Origin: Paragordius varius
Taxonomy: Eukaryota; Nematomorpha
Length of the DNA: 64,000 nucleotides
NCBI GenBank assembly: GCA_964247055.1
Contig: OZ176052.1
Coordinates: 10,168,001 to 10,232,000, forward strand
Direction: 5' to 3'
Shown in pieces: positions 1-11,400 of the stretch (positions are counted from its first letter, which is position 1; each line of letters starts with the position of its first letter). The notes beneath the pieces were generated by a model. That model did not search any database, was not told the DNA's origin, and worked only from the letters and a program-made list of their open reading frames with translations. Both the position numbers and the translations under genes were made by a program.

Positions 1-1690
1 ATCGAACTAAAAGCTAGCCTATACTTTGAGGCATAACATTTTTTTCTAAACCAATATATTTCATATATAATCTATAAATAATAACATCTTCAATGTTAAT
101 TTGAATTAAGTTATCTTATCAATAAATTATATTAATTAGTATCTAAATAAAATATTCACCAACAATATATAAAACATTGGATACATATAAATTCAGTATT
201 CCAAATCGATCTTAGAACACAAATATGGCGTTATGAATAAGTAAACTATATTGTTGTTTTCATATTTTGTCAAGAACGTATGGTGGAATACAAAAATTTA
301 ACTTTCATAACCGCCGTATTTGTTGACACAAACATTATATATTATTTTAAAGCTAATATTTTTAATAGATATGAATCTTTTGAGGCATCATTAGATACAA
401 AGTCTCGAATAAATAAATTATAAGCATTTTGGCACCGAGTTTTCCTAGAACGGTATTTAAAGTATAAGTAAAAAAATTCAATTTTATTGAACATCATATT
501 GTCAACCCAAGAAAAATCTAGGTGGGAGCAAAAAATTTGCGTAATTCAATTATATGATATAACTTGAAACAAATGTAATATGGATATCAGCTGCAATTTA
601 TCAATATTTGTCCCCGATATGCATATTTCACGCAGATATAAGGATTTCATTAATTATGATTTTTATAATATTATAATTCGCATTTTTATTTTTATAAGAG
701 GGGAGGTGGAATAAGCATTTATTTTTCAATTCGATGGGGCGTGAACAAAAATAGGTTGGGAACCACTGGTTTAGAATGCTAAAAGATATTTATCCATATA
801 TAAAAGAATCCGTTCTTGACCGATTTGTGGAAAAGGGCGAATAACATAATTATATGTACCTCTTTGTCCTGAAATCAGAAAAATTATTTTAAATTAATAA
901 AAAAATATCTCTCTTTTTGGCGCAAAAACTCTTTGTCTTTTAATCAATAACAATATAGATTATAATCAGTTAAAAATATAAATTTACTGGCATTTAGTCC
1001 ATTGTAAATTTTGTTCCAACGTACCAGGTACATGAACAACGTACAAAAGCCCTAATTGGGGATGTTCGAAACATTTGAAATTGTTAACATCAACGTGAAG
1101 GTTGCTATCTACATATCTTAAATCCAATAAAATAATCATAAATTACACAATAATTGTAACAAAAAGAATTTAAACATTGATTTTCACAAATATTGATATA
1201 AATAAACTGACCTGTTACAAGGAGATACATTTTGAAAGGCACGGGCATATTGTGGATGTCTGAGCCAATTCAACCATGTGCTTGATAATAAGCATATAAA
1301 TTTAATCATATTCAGAAATTTTAATCCATTCAAAATGACATTATATATACGTAGATAAATCGTTTTAAATTAGATCCAGAAAAAGAAACAGCTTCAAGGT
1401 AATATTGAATTGATTATAAACATACAGTAATAAATTTAAACTAACGCCTATAAATCAATTTGCTCATGCTGATTATCATTAATTATTGTTTAAAGTTGAA
1501 TGTGAATTCGGAAGCCACATAATAAGCCAAAAATAATAAAAATTTGAATTTGATGGACGTTTTAAATATAATTCTAGGATAATATTGAATTTAGTAATTT
1601 TTAAGAGTGAAATATTAAAATTTACTCAAAAAATTTAAATTTTTCATACAAAAAATTTCATAATGCGAATACAACTATTTATTTTCAAAA
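1..1690. other. AT-rich stretch without a recognisable gene
   Basis: I see no open frame with family resemblance, no RNA gene and no inverted repeat that I could define here. The sequence is uniformly AT-rich with homopolymer runs. It may hold the 3' flank or distant exons of a neighbouring gene outside the window. Confidence 0.5.
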
Positions 1691-1894
1691 TTAAGGTTTT
1701 GGGTGAGTAGGTCCACTGTACAAAAAAAAATATTTTAAAAAATACTTCATATATTCAGAATATCGGTAACATTCAGTTGGTGGCTGCCTGTCAATAGTAC
1801 ATGGGTTCAGAATACCATATCCAATAGCTTCTGATTGGTGATTAAGAAATAGAGCGAAAACGATTGAGATATAAAGCATTGTTATGGGATTCAT
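1691..1894 (-). CDS. Small putative secreted peptide (RALF-like motif, tentative)
   Basis: The open frame starts at a true ATG (1894) and begins with a good signal peptide: MNPITMLYISIVFALF is followed by a polar stretch and a likely cleavage site after SEA. The remainder is short and has two cysteines (IGYGILNPC...TEC). A 30-nt intron fits well: donor GTATTT at 1745, T-run and GTACAG ending at 1716. Splicing it (exons 1746-1894 and 1691-1715) gives a 57-residue product ending NGPTHPKP; unspliced, the frame is 67 residues. The start of the mature part (IGYG.L..PC) resembles the N-terminal motif of RALF peptides, which are known from plants and reported as mimics in some fungi and nematodes. 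RALFs normally have four cysteines and only two are visible, so this is a weak resemblance. It could instead be an unrelated secreted peptide or the first exon of something longer. Confidence 0.4.
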   Translation of the reverse strand: MNPITMLYISIVFALFLNHQSEAIGYGILNPCTIDRQPPTECYRYSEYMKYFLKYFFLYSGPTHPKP

Positions 1895-2349
1895 AATGTG
1901 TAAGCTATACTAAAGCGTGCAAAGTAATAAATTAAAAATTGTAAAAAAACGATTTTAAAATCCAAATGATTTAAAAGGTTAAATATGTTTTAATTATAAT
2001 TCGTAATCTGATAAAAAATGACCTTTACTCACCATAAGACACACATTTGTGTCTGGATAATAATTGATGAGTACATATAGTTTCAAGGTTTCGGCAATAA
2101 ATTATAATTAATTAAATTACAATATATAAATTTTCAACATTTAACTTTCAAAAATTGATGTATGAGATGGTTAATTAATTATAAAAAATTTAATTAATAT
2201 TAACACACATCATTACTTATAGCTGTCACTTTGGAGAGTTGATATATCGATCAATAATTTCTCATTTGCTCTATTGTATCCATAAAAAACTTATTACAAA
2301 TTTAGCGCAAATTAAATAATTTAAGGCAAAAAACAAAACGAATTCACTT
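1895..2349. other. Gap with no feature seen
   Basis: This AT-rich spacer lies between the small secreted-peptide gene and the 3' end of the paracaspase gene, both on the minus strand. I see no coding or RNA feature in it. Confidence 0.5.
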
Positions 2350-5300
2350 TTATATATTTTTATCCAGTATGTGTTCATTTTCATCAGTGTCCTCCCATAT
2401 TTTATCGGCTAAGGAGAAATTTTTTGATAAATTTGACCGAATCTCTGGAAACTGATTATTTAACTGGGCCAAAGGCTCAGAAGCATAAACACTCAATCGT
2501 ACGCGTTTAAGTATGTCCTCGATAGGGCTGTCAGATTGAATGTGTTTAAGTAAATGTGTCATGTAAATACTGTGTGTATGTCCTTCTAATTCATACGCTT
2601 TTGCACTTGAACTGGTGGCATAACCAAAAATACAATTCCCATGGGATGAGGGATTGTTACTGGCAACTAACGTTTTGTTTGTAACACTGTTTTGTGTGTT
2701 TCACAATAAAGAATTGATTAATTGTTAAATTATGAAAAAATTAAAATTTATAAAGCAATAATACAATGTGCATAAAGATGCATTGCTAGTATTTCATTAA
2801 ATATCGAGAGACAGCATTGACTTTAAAGAGTGATATTATTAAATGATAATTAAGAAAAAGGGAAAAATGTTTTTTTTCATGCGACTGTATTGTAAATCCT
2901 GTCTGGCACATTAAATGAAACCAAATGTTAACTCATACTGTAAGAGATGATATAAAATAGAATGAACAAAGATTAGAAATATTACAAAAATTGAGATTAC
3001 CGAAGGGTTTGCGCATATTATATAGCTGTATATTTAAAGTGTAAATTATATAAGTGCATATAGTGTAAATTTAGTTAATTCATAATAATTCCGAAAAAAA
3101 ACAATTAGTAATTATTATTTTTTAAGTTTTTATAAGTAATGTATTAAATACCACAATTTTATATTTAATTTACGTTAAAATTACTCATTTTCCTCATTCG
3201 ATACGTTCGTTATGAACAAATCTTCATTTTGTTCTTCCAGTCGACAGATATCCAATATAAAGGTTATACATTCTGGATATTTTATAGGGTAGGCATTATG
3301 TTGGTGTTTTTGTTTAACTAACGCCATCGAACCCACGTTATTAAATACCTTGAGTATGTCTCTTTCGACACAAATGCATTTTTGCTGCCTAAAATTAATT
3401 ACAATAAAAATAGCAAAAATAAAAAAACATATTGCAATAATAATTTTATTTGTCGTAAAATTTATTCATAAATATGCATTATCTATTAGATAATATGAGA
3501 TTTCAAAAAATCTAATTAAGTTTAGTTAAAAATAAAAATTGCCAGAATTCAAATTATTTTACAAATAATTGTTTTTGCATTTATACCTTTTATTTTCATC
3601 GGTTCTCAAACAGTTATCGGTTAACTGTATTAAATTATTTTGTTCCAATATAGCATTCTCCGAGTGTTCGAATTTCTTCTTATTTTTGTTATCATTATCG
3701 TAGATAGGGACAAGATAACTTTCTCCATTTTTTTCGAAACCATGACCACCAAAATAAAAAACGATATAAACACGTGATCTGAATGATTTTGCGATACAAT
3801 GTGCTATAACTAATGTAAAATCTGTAATAGCTTTTACCATTGACTCGTATGTTAAGTTAGTGTACGCGTATATCTAAAATAGGTGTATTGGTAAATTCTT
3901 ATTATAATTAAATATATTAGCCCATAAAAAAATTTCCGGCAAATTGAATAAATAAAAAACATAATGTATCATTTAAATGGTTTAAAAACAATATTATTAT
4001 TTTGCTATAAACACGATGTTTTGTTAAATTATCATGATAATAATAAAATCTATAAATTTTTAACTACTTTGTTAAAAAATCCGAAATATAACAATTACCA
4101 TTTTGGTATTATAACAGTATTTGTACGCTTTTACACAATAAAATAGTCTCTATAAAAAAATTATTCAAAATCATTATAATAATTTAAGAAACATTTACCA
4201 TTTCTACGTTAAATAATTTAAAAAAATTATGTTAAAACCTCAAATCCCAAATCCTTCAAGTTTTGTGATAATTCTCCAATGTCATTCGCTACTGTTCCTA
4301 ATGAACTGTGGTTTGGCATATAATTATAATTTCCAATCAACAAAGCTATCTATATGGAAAATAAAAATATTAAAATATATGGTACCTTTGATGAAAATTA
4401 GTTTTCTAATGGTACAACCAAATTTTGAAAATATTTTTATAAACTTGGACGGTAATGCGAACAATTTTATTTTCTTTCAAATCATTTTCAAAAAATTTTA
4501 TTGGGTAAAATTCAAAGTTTTAAATAGACGTCATTAACTTTTACCATGCTGTACATATATTTATGGCTATAACGGAAAAAGCATTTTTATAATTTTGGTT
4601 TTTGGGAATAAACAATAGACTCCAATTTATTTTGATTAAATAAATTTATAAAATTGATATGAGGGAAAAAATTCACAATAAATATTTTAGTATAGCTATT
4701 GATGAAAGCACAGATATTAGTGTAGACATTGTAAATGTTAGCTATCATTTCAAAACATCAATGATATGACCTTTATATAAAATAACGATTAGGCGTAAAC
4801 CAGACGTGAAAAGTACCAATTCAATATCAAATGATATTTTTTAGGACGCAAATAATTACGGGCCATTATTATATTGAAATAGACGCCATCTATTTATAAA
4901 TTAATGAAGTGACAGGAAATAAAAGATATATATCAATGGTTTTTAAGCCATTGTTTATTATTCAATTATATCCCACATTAATGGGTTAATAGCTTTTGTA
5001 AAAATATAAGAAAAGTATTGTTTTCTTCTGGACAAATTAATTGAATGTGTTAAATTATCATTTACAAAAACAAATTGTATCCTAAGAAATTGATAGAAGA
5101 ACAATGGGTCAACCATTTCATTTAACCATTTCTTAACAATTCTTTCATCTAAGAAAATGTAATAACTCCATTTCATAAATCAACTAGCATGACAGAATAA
5201 CCGTCAAAAATATAATTTCTGTTGTAAAGTTCAAGTGCAGTACAATGATCGGTTAAAAATTATAAATACAACAAATTATACTAAATTAGTTTTTACCCAT

Positions 5301-8300
5301 TATTTATCATAACCAATTTTTAGTGTTTGATATGAATAGCTGATATTGTTAACTTTGATATACCTTAAGAAACACATTGTTGTATTTTAGCGAAAAAATA
5401 ATTATAATAAATTTTGTCTCAAATATATATACATATATATGTAATAACCTTATCAGTAGCTGTAAGTTGATAGTTTGAGTTCGAGTCCAAATCTAATACT
5501 ATTTCGGCGGGTTTTGACAGCACAGACCCAAAAGGATTAGAGACTCTACATTGATAAACGCCCGTGTCTACGCTTTCTTGCAAATTGACGAAACGTAATT
5601 CGTTTGAAGTTAAATTAGGGACGATCTTTTCATCATATTAAAAAATGTATAAATGTAATTAATAATTTAAACGTAGGCAGATTTTGAAATACCCCCCCAG
5701 TCATAAAAAACTTTTTAAAATAAGCAGCGCTTAAAAGTAGCTAATGCTAATTAACAAACTTTCCGATGCCTAAAATCCGTGTTTTTAAGATCTTAAAAGT
5801 TGTATTTCCTATGTAAAGATTACAAGTATTTTTTGTGGTATAAAAAATTAAATGACATAAAAATTAGTAGAATATTAAAAAAATAAGGATAAATTCAAAA
5901 ATGATAAGGATAACGAGCCAAATATTTTTAATGCAGTGAGGGTCAATACAAGTAAAGTCCAATGTGTATTCACAAAACCTTTTATAAATTTTAATGTTAA
6001 AATATACCGTGTTATTCTTATACCATTCATACGAGAGTGGAGTATCCCCTTTCGCTTTACAGGCCAAAATAATTGAACTGCCAATACGTAATTTAAGACT
6101 GGGTACTTGTGGATGATATGTTATATAAGGTTTGCGGCCAGAAACCCTATTAGGGTTAATTTGCAAGGGCTTTACTGATAGGTTATTATGCACCAAAGAT
6201 AAATTCCCAATAGATTGAGGAGGAGTGGAATCAATTTCATCATCTTTCATTTTTATGTTAACCTATTTAGATAAAATAAATGAATTGGGTTAGTTGGGTT
6301 AGATTGGTTATAAATACTCTCATGACCGTGATTGTGGCGCCCCTTATAAAATCAAACAGTCAATATAAACATATGATTAAAAAGTGATTACAATAGCATA
6401 ATGGATAAAACCTTAATATAATGGGAAGAATTTAAATTATTATTGATATTAGTACTATAATTCAGCAATAATTGAAGGAATTTATTAAAGTATGAGTTTT
6501 CGATTACTACAAGTAATCTTTGTCAAAAGTATTTTTTATAAATTTTTATTTATTGCTATAAATTTAGTAATTAAACTCTAAAAATAAATTGAATGGTTAA
6601 TATTATTTTATTTTGTCTAGTTACAACGCACAATTATATTTAAAGTAGTTATGACTGCTTATAACCATAAATAACTGCAATCATTAGCGGAAAAACCGGT
6701 AATTATTTTTTTACAGGTAAAAAACTCGGCTTACTGGTATCGATAATCACAAAGATTAAAATAAAGTGAAACTGTTATTTTTGTTTCATAAATACAATAA
6801 GTTTTTTTATATTTTTTAACACTAAAGAACAATATCAATGGTTAGGATGTTTTTTTTGAGATTGTCGAATGGGAAAAATATTAACTGTAGTAAGTTAACA
6901 TTGCTAGAAAGTTATTAATTATTGCCAAATAGTAAAAATATACCTGAGATTGACACGTCCAAACGACGCCAAAATCATTGAGAACTTTGCATTGGTAAAC
7001 GCCTTCATGAACGGCTTTCCTGCAGTTGGTGATAGTTAGGGTTGGAAAAGTGTAATCTTCCAATACAACGTGATCCTTGTACCATTGGAAGGAGAGATTA
7101 GGAAGGCCGATGGCATTACAACTATATATTTAATATTTGGATTTGCTTATATGTATACATGTGACATTTGGCTTTTCATGGAATTTAACCATTAATATAA
7201 GCCAACTATCAAAATTATTTGATAATTAAAATGTTAAATTCTTTGCCCTTTGTATTAAGACTATAGTATTTTGAGTTACTTATAAAAGATAAATATAAAT
7301 AATATTTTTTGTTTTGACTGTAATTTAAAAGGATATAGATAAAATTGATAAACTGAAGAAAATGACACATAATCTTATGCTTAAGCCATAACATTAAAAA
7401 TAAATATTAAAACCAAAAAAATATTTTAACAAATAATAAATGTAGGATTAAATTTTTATTGATTAGGTTACCATAAACTAAAATTTGGATTGAATATCCA
7501 GATTATAAGAGAGTAAAGGTTTTTCAAATCAGCAAATTATTTGTAACCTTTACTATTTTCCAGTATATTCATCGAATAGACTAACCTTTTTAAAAATACA
7601 TTATTAATGGATATAGTCTTAAACATAAAAATATCCTTCACGAAAATTTTTATAATGTCAATAAAAAAATTCTAATTAATCATAGTGGACAGATTGTTAT
7701 ATATTATTATAAAATAATATACGTCAATGTTAATGTATCCATTTCGGTAATGTTTAAATTAGCAATGGGATGTTTGATTATTCTTGGTGTTTGACCTTTG
7801 GATTTGGGTTGGACAATTGGTTGAGTCGTTTTTGGAGAACATACTTTAACAGCAGACCAATCGGAATATAGGGCATTCTTTATCCCACCATTATTAACGC
7901 GGCATATATAGAGGCCTTGATTTTCTATTCTTTACAACAAACATTGTAAAAGTCAATGCAAAAACTTTATGTTTTCAATAATCAATTCGGGTTGAGTTTG
8001 TCTAAACAACATATTTTTCTCCTTAAACCATTGATATTTTGGCAGAGGATAACCATCTGCGTGGCAACTTAATTTTAATGTTTCACCAACATTTATTTTT
8101 AACTTTGTTTCTGGCTGCTTTGCAATTTTTACTGGATCTAAAATAAGTTAAGCTAAACCTAAGTTTTTAAACATTAATAGAGGCGGAGCATATTCCAATT
8201 TTTCGAAGGCATCCAACATGTTTTCCAACGTTATATTAGCCTTTGAAAGCGTTTCAAATAGATTAAATGCGTCATTAGTTTGTATTTCAATACTTAAATA

Positions 8301-8444
8301 TAAAATCACTTACTAGTTATTTTTTAAATGCATTTTTAATCCATTTAATCTTTCGTGCTTATTTAAATACTTGCAAATTTGTAAAATTTGCGTTTGCGGT
8401 ATCTCGCTTATCAATGTGGTTAAAGGCAATTTATGCCGAATCAT
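2350..8444 (-). CDS. MALT1: MALT1-type paracaspase: death domain, three Ig domains, caspase-like protease
   Basis: Eleven exons join in frame: 8314-8444, 8159-8292, 7966-8137, 7723-7929, 6944-7121, 6008-6262, 5449-5625, 4239-4349, 3587-3873, 3185-3388 and 2350-2686, giving 730 residues (human MALT1 has 824). Domain order is an alpha-helical death-domain-like region (about 1-88), three Ig domains with paired Cys and YxC motifs (about 90-415), then the paracaspase (about 419-700). Catalytic His499 lies in FGGHGFE and catalytic Cys599 in FILDICR. The three acidic residues that make human MALT1 arginine-specific (D365, D462, E500) align with Asp441 (ANDIGEL), Asp597 and Glu651 (AKAYE), so an active Arg-specific protease is inferred. 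Vertebrate MALT1 has two Ig domains before the protease and one after it; here three precede and none follows. The His-Cys spacer is about 50 residues longer than in human. Three introns are tiny (21, 21 and 36 nt). The first in-frame ATG is at 8444, directly after a CAG that could also be a splice acceptor, so a 5' exon is not excluded. Confidence 0.93.
6892..6942 (-). repeat. Solo arm of a TA-flanked fold-back MITE, next to a splice donor
   Basis: About 45 bases (ATTGCTAGAAAGTTATTAAT and the following TTGCCAAATAGTAAA) match either arm of the complete 182-bp fold-back element at 35906-36087. On the minus strand this arm starts immediately after the 5' splice site of the fifth paracaspase exon and includes the first intronic bases. 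Confidence 0.75.
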
Positions 8445-8496
8445 CTGTGGAACATCTGTTTTTCTTTCGTGGATAAAATATTTGGCTAAACTCAAA
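8445..8496. promoter_or_regulatory. 52-bp divergent spacer between the paracaspase and PH-protein start codons
   Basis: The minus-strand paracaspase ATG is at 8444 and the plus-strand PH-protein ATG at 8497, leaving 52 bp for both 5' UTRs and both core promoters unless transcription starts inside the opposite gene. No TATA box stands out beyond the general AT-richness. On the minus strand CAG directly precedes the ATG, as expected for a 5' UTR intron acceptor or a trans-splice site. Whether either is used cannot be told from the sequence. Confidence 0.5.
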
Positions 8497-11400
8497 ATGC
8501 CTTCAATTATTAAAGCTGGCTATTTGAAACGATTTGACAATGCAAAAACTGGAATAAAAGCTATCCTTGGATTTGGTGGAAAAGATTGGAAAGAAGAATA
8601 TTTTGTGCTATATGATGATAGTACACTGGCGTGGTTTAAAAAGCGAGATTCAAAAAAGCCTGAAGGCAGTGTATTTATTAAGGCTGTGGCAAATTTAATG
8701 GCTTTTGGCGAGTTCACCAAAAATGTTAACCATTTTTTTATAATTAGGTACCAAATAGACCGGATTTACCTTCCGGAGGATTATATCGTAATCTCATGGC
8801 ATTTGGCCAAGACAGGAAACATGTTATATTTGCTCTTGCAAACGATGAAAATGACATGAAGTTTATATTTTATACATCTCATTTATTACATTTATTCTAT
8901 AGCTCCTGGGTCAATGCGATTGTTAGCACAGTAATCTTTTTATTATTTGTTTTATTATAAAAATAAAAAATGGATTTAAATTTATTATTTTTAGTTACCT
9001 CCATTGCCTCAACCCCCTCCCCCAACTAGTGCGGCAGATGCCGGAAAAGCTCCGATTGATTCAAATAAACCAGGTAAGTTTTAATTTTAGGTAATAAAAA
9101 TATGTCATACATTTAATTATTGTATGTATAAATAGGCAAAATTTGTCATTTATTAGGGTATATTAAATTAAGTTACAGGTAAGAATGGCTATATTATTTA
9201 TTTATTGTAAAAGATCCTTTTTTTTAAAAGAAATACGGTTAGTGGTTAACATGTGAATGAGGACTTCCGTGGTGAAGCATTTTTACCAGAGTAGTTTGGC
9301 CATTTGATCTTTGATTGTTCGTTAGTGAAACTATAGGTTTAAGTCTTTTTAGAATTAAAAAGAAAGCACCTTTTTCTTTTTGCCGACATTGTAATGTTTT
9401 CTATATGTCCTAAAGCATTCAGATTCTGTTTGTTTCACAATGACCAATTTTATTGTTTGAAAAAATAAATATTGCGAGTTTGGTTTGCGGAAACAAATTT
9501 TGATTATATTAATTTCATTATTTTGATTTGTAAAATTTATTTTTCGCGGTGTCGGCTGAGATTATTGAGGAGCTGGAAATTATAAGTATGGTATACATAA
9601 CTTAGTTTCACATTAATTATACTTTGAGATATTGAATTTTCATTAATATTTTATGATTAAATATTTATTTTACATAGAAAGCTTTATCAATCTAAATTTT
9701 TTATTATTTATCTTGTTAATCTATTATTTCTATTATTTTATTCAAAATTTCTTTTTTCAAAAATCTTATGCATTAAAATGCTTCATTTTCCAACTATTTC
9801 TACCAACTTCACTGTATAAATTTATAGCTTTCTCTAACATTTGACTAATAGGTAATTGTTTCAAGTTTATATAGCAGTGTGTTTGTAATTTTTGATTTAG
9901 CTTCACCGACATATGGACAAGGTCAAATTAAATTTTATTTCTTCGTCTTATAAAGTGGATTTTCGGTCCCAAATTTTGATTGGTCCTCGGGATAACATTT
10001 TTTAAATTAATTTAATAGGCAGATACATCTCCTGACAGATAAATTAATGTATATATAAAACAATTTAGATTTACTATTGTTTCCTTAAAAATACTCGTAT
10101 ACAGTAGCTAAGGCATCGAACTTATTTACTATGTGGGTAACCAAGGTTCGATGCCTTAAACTGCATTTATCATAATCACTGTTAGTTCTGGAAACGAGTG
10201 TTAAAGCTTTTATTTTTTTACAAAGTTTGACGTCTTTACCCTTTATTGAAAAGCAAAAAAAGAGACTTTAAAATGTCTATATGTTATGCATTTTTCCTGA
10301 TGATGGCTGTGTGCGAAATTTGATACTTCTAATTACAAACCTTCGTTTTTACCTATAGAATTACAATATACACATTAATGTGTGTCAATTCACATTGTTT
10401 TTAGCCAATTGACCATACAGTAGCATATGACTAAAAAACAATAAATGGGTGTTAATTTTTTTACTATCTCACAACATTAACTTTAATTTAATTATGGACC
10501 AAATTTGTTTTTACCCATACGCTACTTTTGAACCAATTGACCAAAAATAATATACCATTTACAGTTCAAATTCACTCTTAACAATTCGAGTTCAACCTAA
10601 AATAAATTGTGTTTTTTAATATTTAAAATTACCTATATATTTTATATTTTAAAAAATGAAATTCCGTTTACAATAAAGTATGCTATAAGAATATATTTTT
10701 ATTAATGATGAGTTATATTAGCCCAAAAACACAGTTTATCTTTAGGGTGATGAATTGTTCAAGTGTGAATTTGAATTGTAAATGGTATAACATAAATAAG
10801 CTGTATCACTCCATAATGCCTACAATCTATATTATCATTATCTAGGTGATGAAAAATTGGCTGGTGGTGGTGTTGGCGGAGCAGCAGCTGCTGCTGGAGC
10901 TGGAGCCGCTATGGGCGCTGCAGCCGGAGCTGCCTCAGGGCCACAACAGCCTCCACCATATCAAGCAGGCGGACCTCAACAACAATCATATGGTGGTGGT
11001 CATCCTCCTCCCCCCACTCATGGTGGCGGTGGTCCTACTGTAGTCATTGTAGATAGAGACCGTGGTGGTGGAGGTGGCGGAGGAGGCGGAGGATATGGAA
11101 GTGGAGGCGGTGGTGGAGGAGGAGGAGGAATGTTTGGTGGTGGTCGAGGAGGTGGTCCAGGCCTTGGAACGGGTTTATTGGGTGGAGCTTTGCTTGGCTA
11201 CGGTTTGAGTAGTTTAACGCGTCCCTTTGGCGGTTATGGCATGGGTATGGGATGGGGTGGTGGAGGATATCCCATGATGGGTGGCATGGGGGGAATGGGA
11301 GGTATGGGTGGATATGGTATGGGAGGAATGGGCGGATACGGAATGGATCCTTACGGTGGAATGGGTATGGGTGGCATGGGAGGAATTCAAGACAATGACA

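Noticed and set aside
10102-10163. tRNA-like B box (GGTTCGATGCC) in the intronic hairpin
   Set aside because: The bases around it do not form a T-arm or a 7-bp acceptor stem; the segment folds as one simple hairpin.
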